23,596 nucleotides of DNA. Origin: a virus. Below the pieces are notes generated by a model that was given only the letters and a program-made list of their open reading frames with translations, made no database searches and was not told the DNA's origin. The stretch covers positions 1-23,596 of IMG/VR virus record IMGVR_UViG_3300031568_000004; one strand, 5' to 3'. Positions 5,912-11,611 of this stretch are shown here, piece after piece (the first letter of the stretch is position 1; each line of letters begins with the position of its first letter). A program made the position numbers and the translations under genes.

Positions 5912-5932
5912 TTATCCACAGGTTTATCCACA
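5912..5932 (+). promoter_or_regulatory. two perfect DnaA boxes
   Basis: TTATCCACA occurs twice in direct repeat, at 5912-5920 and 5924-5932, 12 bp apart. This is the strongest consensus DnaA box of bacteria. They lie between the two divergent transcription units and more than 1.5 kb from the iterons, so they may link phage promoters to host DnaA or form an auxiliary origin element. Confidence 0.75.
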
Positions 5933-5977
5933 AGCCGAGACCAAAACTTAGAGTTTCATGAGAATGTCGCGCGCCCC

Positions 5978-6005
5978 TTGACAAGCAGATGCGGGCGAAT
6001 ACAAT
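5978..6005 (+). promoter_or_regulatory. main rightward promoter, sigma-70 type
   Basis: TTGACA (5978-5983), a 16-bp spacer and TACAAT (6000-6005) lie ahead of the rightward operon, with a predicted start near 6012. The consensus is strong, so transcription without an activator is likely, limited by a repressor at the overlapping palindrome. Confidence 0.82.
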
Positions 6006-6017
6006 ACTGCGCAGTAT
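6004..6017. promoter_or_regulatory. right operator: perfect 14-bp palindrome at the transcription start
   Basis: ATACTGC-GCAGTAT overlaps the end of the -10 box and the predicted start of the rightward promoter, an ideal place for repression. The half-site resembles those of the left operator candidate. Confidence 0.6.
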
Positions 6018-6039
6018 CCTAGAGAAAGGAGGAGAACAG

Positions 6040-6372
6040 ATGAAGACGCGAGAAATCCTATCAGCATTCGGTTTGCAGTTGTGGCGCTCCTATGGCCGGT
6101 GGTTCGCTTGTCGGCCCACTGAAGGGCCTGCCTTCGCTGAGCATTCAGCGAAGAGCACGCGCGAACTGGTGGAGATGATCGTTCCCCCGCCGCCGGTCGT
6201 GCTCTCTCCCAAGGCGATTGAGTCTTGGGCAGAAGAGTGCGTCCCATCGGCGTATGGCAAGGTGAATCCGGACGCCCTCGCCAAGGCAGCGTTCGCGGCC
6301 TACGGGCTGTTCCCTAGCCCGGAGGCTCTCGGCATATTCGCTGATGCAGTGCGCGCCTGGAAGCGTGAGTAG
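6040..6372 (+). CDS. hypothetical protein, first gene of rightward operon
   Basis: The product has 110 residues from an ATG with AAAGGAGG ten bases upstream, so the start is secure. It contains a proline run (VPPPPVVLSP) between an N-terminal helical part and a C-terminal helical part (ALAKAAFAAYGLFPSPEAL). No family is recognised. As the first gene of an operon with a strong promoter it may be an early host-directed protein, which is inference. Confidence 0.65.
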   Translation: MKTREILSAFGLQLWRSYGRWFACRPTEGPAFAEHSAKSTRELVEMIVPPPPVVLSPKAIESWAEECVPSAYGKVNPDALAKAAFAAYGLFPSPEALGIFADAVRAWKRE

Positions 6373-6388
6373 CAGTGTTCGAGTTATC

Positions 6389-6422
6389 GTCCCGGCGCTC
6401 ATCACGAGACGAGCGCCGGGAC
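6389..6422 (+). other. intercistronic hairpin with 12-bp perfect stem
   Basis: GTCCCGGCGCTC pairs with GAGCGCCGGGAC across a 10-nt loop, between the stop at 6372 and the next ribosome binding site. No T tract follows, only AAAAGGAGG. This suggests mRNA end protection, an RNase III-like processing site or translational insulation rather than termination. Confidence 0.6.
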
Positions 6423-6436
6423 AAAAGGAGGATGAG

Positions 6437-6829
6437 ATGAACGAGAAGATGAACGAAACCATGACTCTAGACGACCTGATTCGACGTGGCGTTGAAATCC
6501 GCGAGAAGCGGATCGCCGAGGAGAAAGCACGAATAGCTGCGTTTTATGAGCAGCTAGCGAGCGAGAGTGCGGAACGCGAACGCGAGATTCGCGCTCTTCT
6601 TCCCCCGCCATTGAATGAACTCTCAAAAGTAGATGTGGGAGTGAGACACGCGCACATCTACATTACAGAGCCATTCCCTGGAAAGGGGAAAGTGGTGATT
6701 TACGCATCGAAGAAGGATGAACAGTGGCACTTCCTTGAGCATGAAGCATATAACCCGGATGGATACTATCTCAAGTTCCCAACTCTCGAAGAAGCCGTAG
6801 CACATGCGGCCGGAGCACTGGAGATTTAG
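6437..6829 (+). CDS. hypothetical protein with N-terminal coiled coil
   Basis: The product has 130 residues from an ATG with AAAGGAGG five bases upstream. Residues 8-55 are strongly charged and helical (IRRGVEIREKRIAEEKARIA), likely a coiled coil. Residues 70-130 look like a small alpha/beta domain with alternating strand patterns (KVVIYASK, WHFLEHEA). No family is recognised. The stop is two bases before the start of the annealing-like gene, so the two are likely translated together and may be functionally linked. Confidence 0.62.
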   Translation: MNEKMNETMTLDDLIRRGVEIREKRIAEEKARIAAFYEQLASESAEREREIRALLPPPLNELSKVDVGVRHAHIYITEPFPGKGKVVIYASKKDEQWHFLEHEAYNPDGYYLKFPTLEEAVAHAAGALEI

Positions 6830-6831
6830 CC

Positions 6832-7503
6832 ATGAGTGATCTATCCCCTACTCCCACCCCTTCTGTAAGCGTCCTCGAACGTGTCCTTGTCTCCGGCGAT
6901 CTCGCTGGTCTGAACGAATCGCAGCGCATCGAGTACTACAAAGCAGTCTGCGAGTCGCTCGGCTTGAACCCGCTGACCCGTCCGTTCGAGTATCTCAGGT
7001 TGAACGGTCGCCTGGTTTTGTATGCCACCCGCGCGGCAGCCGACCAACTTAGAGCAATCCACGGTATAAGCATCCTGGATGTGCGGATCGAGCAGAAAGA
7101 CGATCTGGTCATCGTTACCGTTCGCGGTCGCACTCGTGATGGGCGCGAAGACGTGGAAGTTGGTGCGGTGTCTGTTGCTGGCCTGCGCGGTGATGCGCTG
7201 GCCAATGCGCAAATGAAAGTGCTGACCAAGGCCAAGCGCCGTCTCACTCTCAGCTTGGCCGGTCTCGGCTGGCTGGATGAATCCGAAACCGAGACAATCC
7301 CCGGCGCTCAGCGCGTTTCTGAGCCACAGCTCGCGCCAGCGCCAGAAGTCCAGGAGCTACGCCAGCAGCTAGCAGAGCGCGCAAGAGAGCTCCCCGCGGA
7401 TTCCCCGCTGCGCGCCCAAGCGCGCGAGGCGTGGAAATCAGGCGATGCTGATGTGATGAGAGAAGTGCTCGTGATGATAGAAGGAGGAAAGCAAGATGAA
7501 TAG
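6832..7503 (+). CDS. RecT/annealing-like phage recombination protein
   Basis: The product has 223 residues. Residues 28-75 (YYKAVCESLGLNPLTRPFEYLRLNGRL-type pattern, then LYATRAAADQLR) and 115-150 (DALANAQMKVLTKAKRR, LSLAGLGWLDE) are a conserved phage module that I associate with RecT-like single-strand annealing proteins. The LGLNP...PF...NG core and the late TKAKRR-T segment occur in that order there. The C-terminal 60 residues are helical and charged and may recruit a partner. No exonuclease gene is adjacent. The family call comes from memory of the pattern, and an unrelated conserved phage protein is possible. Confidence 0.5.
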   Translation: MSDLSPTPTPSVSVLERVLVSGDLAGLNESQRIEYYKAVCESLGLNPLTRPFEYLRLNGRLVLYATRAAADQLRAIHGISILDVRIEQKDDLVIVTVRGRTRDGREDVEVGAVSVAGLRGDALANAQMKVLTKAKRRLTLSLAGLGWLDESETETIPGAQRVSEPQLAPAPEVQELRQQLAERARELPADSPLRAQAREAWKSGDADVMREVLVMIEGGKQDE

Positions 7504-8074
7504 CCAGAAAGTGGAGATGCTTCGCACAATCAATGCCATCGAAGCCACAATTTGCCCGTCGGCAGACAGCATCGCGATGCTTGTCGCTGCCCTCACAGCG
7601 ATGGGCAGCGGCGAGACTGTTCAACGCGCTCTGTACCGCGCGGAGAGACGCGCCCCAAATGACGTGATCAAGGATGCCGAAGAGCTGATCGATGTTCTCT
7701 TCGAGATCGGCGAAGGTGTGATCGCGCTCAAGCTTGAGCGCCGCTTAGCCGAGCTTAGAGAGGGTCAATCATCAGACGCAATTGCCGGCTTATGGGAGCT
7801 TGTCGATCTGCTGCCCCACGATGCCTATATGGCGTTCGGGTTCGCTGTGGAGTCGGCCCAAATTCGCTGCGGAGAGCACCCGAATCCGCAGGAGCTTCTC
7901 CGGGATATCGATTTCGACCGCGAGGGGTTTAGGTTTGGTCCGGCATGGGAGTTCTGGGGCGAGCGCGCGCCGGAGGCGATAAAGGTAGCGCGCGCAGCGT
8001 TCATTGCCGCGCTGCTTCACGCCGCCGGACTAGGAGACGAGCCCGAATATCCCGAATCGCTTGCCGATTACTAG
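7496..8074 (+). CDS. hypothetical protein
   Basis: The product has 192 residues, mostly helical and acidic. The ATG has AAGGAGG nine bases upstream inside the end of the previous gene and overlaps it by eight bases, so translation is coupled. There is no membrane segment or cysteine motif, and no family is recognised. A hairpin with an 11-bp stem follows the stop. Confidence 0.6.
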   Translation: MNSQKVEMLRTINAIEATICPSADSIAMLVAALTAMGSGETVQRALYRAERRAPNDVIKDAEELIDVLFEIGEGVIALKLERRLAELREGQSSDAIAGLWELVDLLPHDAYMAFGFAVESAQIRCGEHPNPQELLRDIDFDREGFRFGPAWEFWGERAPEAIKVARAAFIAALLHAAGLGDEPEYPESLADY

Positions 8075-8084
8075 TTCAATCGCT

Positions 8085-8111
8085 GCCGGTGGCGCTGAAC
8101 GCGCCACCGGC
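8085..8111 (+). other. intercistronic hairpin with 11-bp perfect stem
   Basis: GCCGGTGGCGC pairs with GCGCCACCGGC across loop TGAAC, between two genes and just upstream of AAGGAGGAATAAATG. It has the same architecture as the hairpin at 6389. No terminator T run is present. Confidence 0.6.
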
Positions 8112-8132
8112 TAAACAAAGAAGGAGGAATAA

Positions 8133-8504
8133 ATGACGGTCACAATTCTTTTGAACTCTGCGATGATGCCCGATGAGGGCCTTTACATCCTGCGGCGCGT
8201 AAGCCGCGAATTCTTCGCTGAGTTGATTGCCGACGCTTATAGGCAAGGCCATCTACAGAGTTACGTTGGTTATGCCGAGACTGCTCGGCACATTGAGAAC
8301 ATCTCCGGTGTGCCGATAGAAGTTAACAGGTCAGCTACGCAGTTGCCGGACCAGGCACTGATCGCAATATGCAAGCTCAAGTACCGAGTCGGCGACCCGG
8401 CCACGAAGGGCCGGCTACAGCCCGGCGACGAAGACTATGAGTACTTCGTCGCCACCTATGACCGCGATCACATGCGCTGGAGGGTTTGCGATGAACAGAG
8501 TTAG
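8133..8504 (+). CDS. DUF1874/STIV-B116-like protein, AcrIII-1 ring-nuclease family
   Basis: Members such as SIRV1 gp29 bind and cleave cyclic tetra-adenylate, the second messenger of type III CRISPR, and so act as anti-CRISPRs. This 123-residue protein has the family layout: N-terminal strand ILLNSAMM, a helix, the SYVGY--TA motif at 43-51, then GVPIEVNR (59-66) and a strand at 74-80. The family's catalytic histidine falls in a GH--TA motif at residue 47; here residue 47 is tyrosine (GYAETA), with a histidine at 53. The family arginine at 66 is kept. The C-terminal part (YRVGDPATKG, EDYEYFVATY) suggests a divergent subfamily. It may bind the messenger without cutting it, or have another job. 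The start has GAAGGAGG upstream. Confidence 0.6.
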   Translation: MTVTILLNSAMMPDEGLYILRRVSREFFAELIADAYRQGHLQSYVGYAETARHIENISGVPIEVNRSATQLPDQALIAICKLKYRVGDPATKGRLQPGDEDYEYFVATYDRDHMRWRVCDEQS

Positions 8505-8760
8505 TTACGCATACAGTTATCCACGTTTGGAGTTGGAGCAGGTGTTCAAGATAAAGAGAGCAAAGAGCCTGGTAGAAGCAGCCAGGTTTATCGAATACTG
8601 CTTCGCGCCTGGGCACACGAGCGAGCCGTTTGTGCAGCTAGTGGAGATCAGGGAATCTCAAGGAAAGACGAGCTACATAGTAGTCGCGGAGTGGATACCA
8701 CGCTACAGGGTTTGGCTAAGCCCGTTAAAAGCAGCTGGCTTTGAGCCTGCGAGATATTAA
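8491..8760 (+). CDS. hypothetical protein
   Basis: The product has 89 residues from the ATG at 8491, six bases after GGAGGG and overlapping the DUF1874-like gene by 14 bases, so the two are coupled and may work together. It is a compact alpha/beta sequence (SLVEAARFIEYCF, SYIVVAEWIPRY). No family is recognised. Base use is slightly more AT-rich than in the neighbours. Confidence 0.6.
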   Translation: MNRVSYAYSYPRLELEQVFKIKRAKSLVEAARFIEYCFAPGHTSEPFVQLVEIRESQGKTSYIVVAEWIPRYRVWLSPLKAAGFEPARY

Positions 8761-8763
8761 GGC

Positions 8764-9087
8764 ATGAGAAATAAATCTGTCGGTCATAATATATCGCTTC
8801 GCACTTTACGCGAAGCGATCAAAGCCGCCCGGCTAGCAGACCTGCCGGTAGCCAAAGCGCTGAAGGCTCTTGCCGATATGCCTGATGCAAGAGCCTTCCA
8901 GCTCAAGCCAGACGCGCTCCGCCGGATGCTGCTCGAAAGCCTGCCCGAACAGTATGCCATCGTTCTGTTTGAGCGCGCAGGATACCGCGTCAAGATACCG
9001 CTTGCTGACCTTGCGTATTTGGCGCGCCACGATGAAACGTTAGCCGAGATTGTGGTCTCGGTCATTCTGTATCTTGATAAGGATTAG
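8764..9087 (+). CDS. hypothetical protein
   Basis: The product has 107 residues, helical, with alanine/leucine-rich repeat-like helices (TLREAIKAARLADLPVAKAL) and a C-terminal segment LAEIVVSVILYLDKD. AAGG lies four bases before the ATG. It sits two bases upstream of the AAA+ ATPase gene and may be an accessory of the ATPase/VWA pair. No family is recognised. Confidence 0.6.
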   Translation: MRNKSVGHNISLRTLREAIKAARLADLPVAKALKALADMPDARAFQLKPDALRRMLLESLPEQYAIVLFERAGYRVKIPLADLAYLARHDETLAEIVVSVILYLDKD

Positions 9088-9089
9088 TT

Positions 9090-9920
9090 ATGTTTGCAAG
9101 CTGGTACACCCCCCGCCCGTCCGACCGCCTTGTGGCGCGTCTGTTGACTGAGCGAACAGATGACGGCGTGCGCGCGTGCATCATCACAGGCGCGCCTGGC
9201 GTAGGCAAGACATCGTTTGCCCGTGCGCTCGCCGAAGGCATGGGTGGGCGGCTGGTCGAGTACTACGCCCACCACTGGACTTCGGATGAGGACATGTTCC
9301 TAGCGGTCGATCCAGCGCGCGTCGCGGCCATTGCCGGCGGCCACGATATGCCGCTGGCCAAAACGTACCGCCGTGGCGCGCTGCTGCGTGCTACGCTGCT
9401 GTCGCGGCGCTTTCCCGTCGTCCTGCTCTTAGATGAGTGGGACAAGTCGCCTGAGCACTGCGACGCGCTGCTGCTGGAGTTCTTACAGTCCGGCACTGTG
9501 CACGGTCGCCACGGCGAGCGGTGGCAGGCAAACACGCAACAGCTCGCCGTGGTCATCACCAGCAACGGCCTGCGCGAGCTTATCGAGCCGCTCCAGCGGC
9601 GGTGTTTTCGGTACGAGATGCCATACCTGCCGCCGGAAGTAGAGTCCGATGTTCTTCGCAAGGCCACTGGCGCGCCCGTCGGCGCGATCAGGTTAATCGT
9701 AAAGGCGATGAGCCTGATTCGTGCCAACGGTCGTTCGTCGCCTTCCTTGCAGGAAGGGATGATGCTCCTGCGGGGGATGGCACTAGCCAGCAAAGTGGAT
9801 GACGTGCGCTTGCTCGTCCGCGGGTATTTGATCAAGGATGCTCAGGACGAAGGTGCGTTGAAGTCCTTAGGTGATCTTCCAGTTCTGTTGTGGGGAGAGT
9901 GGCGGCGTGGCAGTAAATAA
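9090..9920 (+). CDS. MoxR/CbbQ-type AAA+ ATPase
   Basis: The product has 276 residues. Walker A is GAPGVGKTS (34-42), Walker B is VVLLLDEWD (110-118), sensor 1 is VVITSN (to 159) and arginine-finger candidates are R170 and R171 in PLQRRCFR. A C-terminal helical lid follows. MoxR-type ATPases remodel target complexes together with a VWA-domain partner, and the next gene encodes one, overlapping by 14 bases. In phages this pair is uncommon; possible targets include a metal-dependent enzyme or a host or phage protein complex. The enzyme class is clear from motifs, the substrate is not. Confidence 0.85.
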   Translation: MFASWYTPRPSDRLVARLLTERTDDGVRACIITGAPGVGKTSFARALAEGMGGRLVEYYAHHWTSDEDMFLAVDPARVAAIAGGHDMPLAKTYRRGALLRATLLSRRFPVVLLLDEWDKSPEHCDALLLEFLQSGTVHGRHGERWQANTQQLAVVITSNGLRELIEPLQRRCFRYEMPYLPPEVESDVLRKATGAPVGAIRLIVKAMSLIRANGRSSPSLQEGMMLLRGMALASKVDDVRLLVRGYLIKDAQDEGALKSLGDLPVLLWGEWRRGSK

Positions 9921-11283
9921 GAAGGCCATAATACTTAACCCGTTGCGCCAGCCTTACGTCCTGCAAACGATGGCAGGGCGTCAGCGCATGACCATTTCTA
10001 TTGACGGTATAGAGCTGAATCTGTTTGTGGATGTTGCTGGCGACGTGTGGGCTTACGCCGAAGTCGTAACGCCTGCAATACAGCGCTTCTTATCGCGTAT
10101 TCCTCTCGCTCCTGCTGACGACGATTTGTCGTCAGCAGGAGCGAGCGCGGATGCGCTTGCGCGGGACGAGCAATCGTCCCGTGAGCCTAAGGGGTTGTGT
10201 TCTCTAGCGGATGCTAGTGAGAGCACTAACTCCTCGGCTGGGGATGGCGAACCCCAAGCAGAATCACCCTGTGATTCTGCTGGCGATCCAGAGTCGCCCC
10301 CTGAGAATCAGGGCGAGGATTCGTCCTCGAACGGCCAAAGCCGGGACTCTGAGACCGCCGAACAACATCCGGGTAGCGCCTCGTCGTCGGGCGACGACGA
10401 CGCCGAGGAGAGCGTGCCGGATGGCCAAGCGGAGCGCGATGCTTCTGCCGCGGCGTCGCACGCGGCAGAGGAAGCCACCAGCGGGGCGCTGGATAGCGAT
10501 GCTGTTCAGCAACGGTGCGGTGACGCCGTTCTGGCCGCTGGCGACGGTGCGCCGGCGTCGGAAAACATCCGGCGCACTTTCATCTCAAAAGCTCAGCTAT
10601 CGCGCGTCCCCAAGCCTCAGCACGGCGGCGCGTTTGCGCAGTTCGCCGACGTTGAGCTGGACCGCGCGATGATTGCTCGCGCGCGCCGCGCGTTTCGGCG
10701 CATGATTCTGGGCGGCGAGACGAAGCCAGGGCCGCGCTGGAACGCGCGCGCCATTGCAGTTAAGACCGCAGGCTACCTGCGGTCGTGGACAGTGGATGAC
10801 CGCCGACGCGAGTCGGGCCGACCGGCCTTGCTCATCCTGCCCGACGTGTCGGGCAGCATGGGGAAGCTCGCGCGCAGCGTCATTGCCTTTGCCGTCGCGT
10901 GCTACGGCACGCTCAGTGAAGGCGACATCGTGTGCGTGTCGCACTCAAACGCTGTTCCAATCGAGTACATGCCTGATAGATTGTCGGGCATGAACTACGA
11001 GCAGATTATCCAGCAGCGCAACGTGCGAGCTATCGTGATCGCAGCAGATCACGATGGTGAGAACACGTTCCTTGAACTTTCCCACCTTGTGCCGCGCGTG
11101 TACTGGTTGTCTCCATTCGGGTGCAACGACATGGAGCGCCCGCGCATCCGCGACACGCGCAAGGTGCTGGCCGACTGGCCAGAGGACATCCAGCGGCGAG
11201 TGATATACGCCGACGGATGCGGCGATCCAGACAGTTGCTTGACAGCAATGGAGATGATGATACAATTGGGGGTGCGTAACTAA
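9907..11283 (+). CDS. CobT-like protein with C-terminal VWA domain
   Basis: The product has 458 residues from the GTG at 9907, placed by its 14-bp overlap with the ATPase gene. Residues 1-66 form a small N-domain and 67-224 an acidic, serine/alanine-rich low-complexity linker. Then comes a VWA domain with the metal-ion site LPDVSGSMGK (DxSGS at 313-317). This architecture (linker plus VWA, next to a MoxR ATPase) is that of cobaltochelatase CobT and related complexes. Its linker DNA is a chain of hairpins (see 10105-10577). The final codons GTG CGT AAC TAA overlap a hammerhead ribozyme, whose cleavage point lies before the stop codon. Confidence 0.82.
   Translation: MAVNKKAIILNPLRQPYVLQTMAGRQRMTISIDGIELNLFVDVAGDVWAYAEVVTPAIQRFLSRIPLAPADDDLSSAGASADALARDEQSSREPKGLCSLADASESTNSSAGDGEPQAESPCDSAGDPESPPENQGEDSSSNGQSRDSETAEQHPGSASSSGDDDAEESVPDGQAERDASAAASHAAEEATSGALDSDAVQQRCGDAVLAAGDGAPASENIRRTFISKAQLSRVPKPQHGGAFAQFADVELDRAMIARARRAFRRMILGGETKPGPRWNARAIAVKTAGYLRSWTVDDRRRESGRPALLILPDVSGSMGKLARSVIAFAVACYGTLSEGDIVCVSHSNAVPIEYMPDRLSGMNYEQIIQQRNVRAIVIAADHDGENTFLELSHLVPRVYWLSPFGCNDMERPRIRDTRKVLADWPEDIQRRVIYADGCGDPDSCLTAMEMMIQLGVRN
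10105..10577 (+). repeat. chain of tandem perfect hairpins inside the VWA gene linker
   Basis: Consecutive inverted repeats of unrelated sequence cover this stretch: 10105-10145 (18-bp stem, 5-nt loop), 10144-10157, 10162-10181 (8 bp, GCAA loop), 10204-10217, 10239-10256, 10257-10281 (11 bp, 3-nt loop), 10282-10298, 10299-10313 (6 bp), 10314-10329 (6 bp, TTCG loop), 10332-10343, 10381-10400 (8 bp), 10441-10475 (12 bp with bulge), 10478-10492 (6 bp), 10500-10511, 10511-10530 and 10547-10577 (9 bp). Short loops of GNRA and UNCG type argue for folding as RNA. The chain matches the low-complexity linker (residues 67-224) exactly. Confidence 0.85.
10764..10784 (+). repeat. perfect 9-bp hairpin in VWA coding region
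   Basis: GACCGCAGG pairs with CCTGCGGTC across loop CTA. Similar hairpins follow at 10837-10856 (8 bp, over the metal-site codons), 10897-10912 (6 bp with a C(TACG)G loop), 10968-10992 (9 bp with one G-U) and 11032-11055 (9 bp perfect), so the hairpin density continues past the linker into the folded domain. Confidence 0.65.
11239..11266 (+). promoter_or_regulatory. promoter for the ribozyme-CRISPR RNA
   Basis: TTGACA (11239-11244), a 16-bp spacer and TACAAT (11261-11266) have the same hexamers and spacing as the main rightward promoter at 5978. It lies inside the last codons of the VWA gene. Predicted initiation is about 6-7 bases after the -10, at 11272-11273, exactly where the ribozyme begins. 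Confidence 0.72.
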
Positions 11284-11361
11284 GACGACCTGTTGCTTTC
11301 AAAAGTCAGATAGACTATCAGGTCTACTTAGTCTGATGAGGGGTGAATCCCCGAAACGCAC
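11272..11361 (+). ncRNA. type III hammerhead ribozyme
   Basis: The full core is present: CTGATGA (11333-11339), stem II GGGG/CCCC with loop TGAAT (11340-11352) and GAAA (11353-11356). Stem III is GTGCGT (11272-11277) with ACGCAC (11356-11361), a perfect 6 bp. Stem I is ACTAAG (11279-11284) with CTTAGT (11327-11332), then a 2x2 internal loop, then GACCTG (11287-11292) with CAGGTC (11319-11324). The cleavage triplet is GTA (11276-11278), so self-cleavage is predicted between 11278 and 11279. Stem III is the open stem, making it type III. The 5' strand of stem III and part of stem I lie in the last VWA codons and stop, so translation to the stop codon would disturb folding. Confidence 0.93.
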
Positions 11362-11363
11362 TT

Positions 11364-11421
11364 TATCCCGCCTGAGGGTCTAAGAGAACAAACGACTATC
11401 CCGCTTGAGGGTTTTTGAGAA
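11364..11421 (+). repeat. two direct repeats 33 nt apart between ribozyme and array
   Basis: Copies start at 11364 and 11397 and match at 21 of 25 positions, beginning TATCCCGC and including TGAGGGT and GAGAA. Each can form a small hairpin (CCC with GGG). They fill the space where a CRISPR leader would be and may be protein-binding or structured RNA units. Confidence 0.65.
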
Positions 11422-11425
11422 GTCA

Positions 11426-11607
11426 AGTTCCACGCTTCTGTAAGTGTGGCCCCTTTGAAGCAGCGACGACGCGGCCCGCAGGGACTGGGCGGAGATACGT
11501 TTCCACGCTCACAAAAGCGTGGCCCCTTTGAAGCGAGCGCGAGTTGTTAGAAGTGCTGCAGGCAAACAAAGTTTCCACGCTCACAAAAGCGTGGCCCCAT
11601 TGAAAAG
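11426..11607 (+). CRISPR. mini CRISPR array, three repeats and two spacers, no cas genes
   Basis: Repeats of about 36 nt start at 11426, 11499 and 11571 (spacing 73 and 72), leaving unrelated spacers of 37-38 nt (11461-11498, 11534-11570). Each repeat has a 7-bp stem CCACGCT/AGCGTGG with a 6-nt loop and ends in TTGAAG or TTGAAA, like the ATTGAAAC end of type I/III repeats. That orients the array with the upstream promoter. The first repeat differs at 8 of 36 positions, five of them in the loop and one in the stem that keeps pairing as G-U. The third differs near its end and is followed directly by a terminator. Spacer targets cannot be determined here. Confidence 0.82.
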
Positions 11608-11611
11608 ACAT

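Noticed and set aside
10211-10672. Second long open frame inside the VWA linker
   Set aside because: It is R/P-rich and has no ribosome binding site. It is a by-product of GC-rich palindromic sequence.
11397-11416. Second 33-nt repeat as an intrinsic terminator (CCC-GGG followed by TTTTT)
   Set aside because: The stem has only three pairs, too weak to stop transcription before the array. The 12-bp terminator at 11612 is the credible end.
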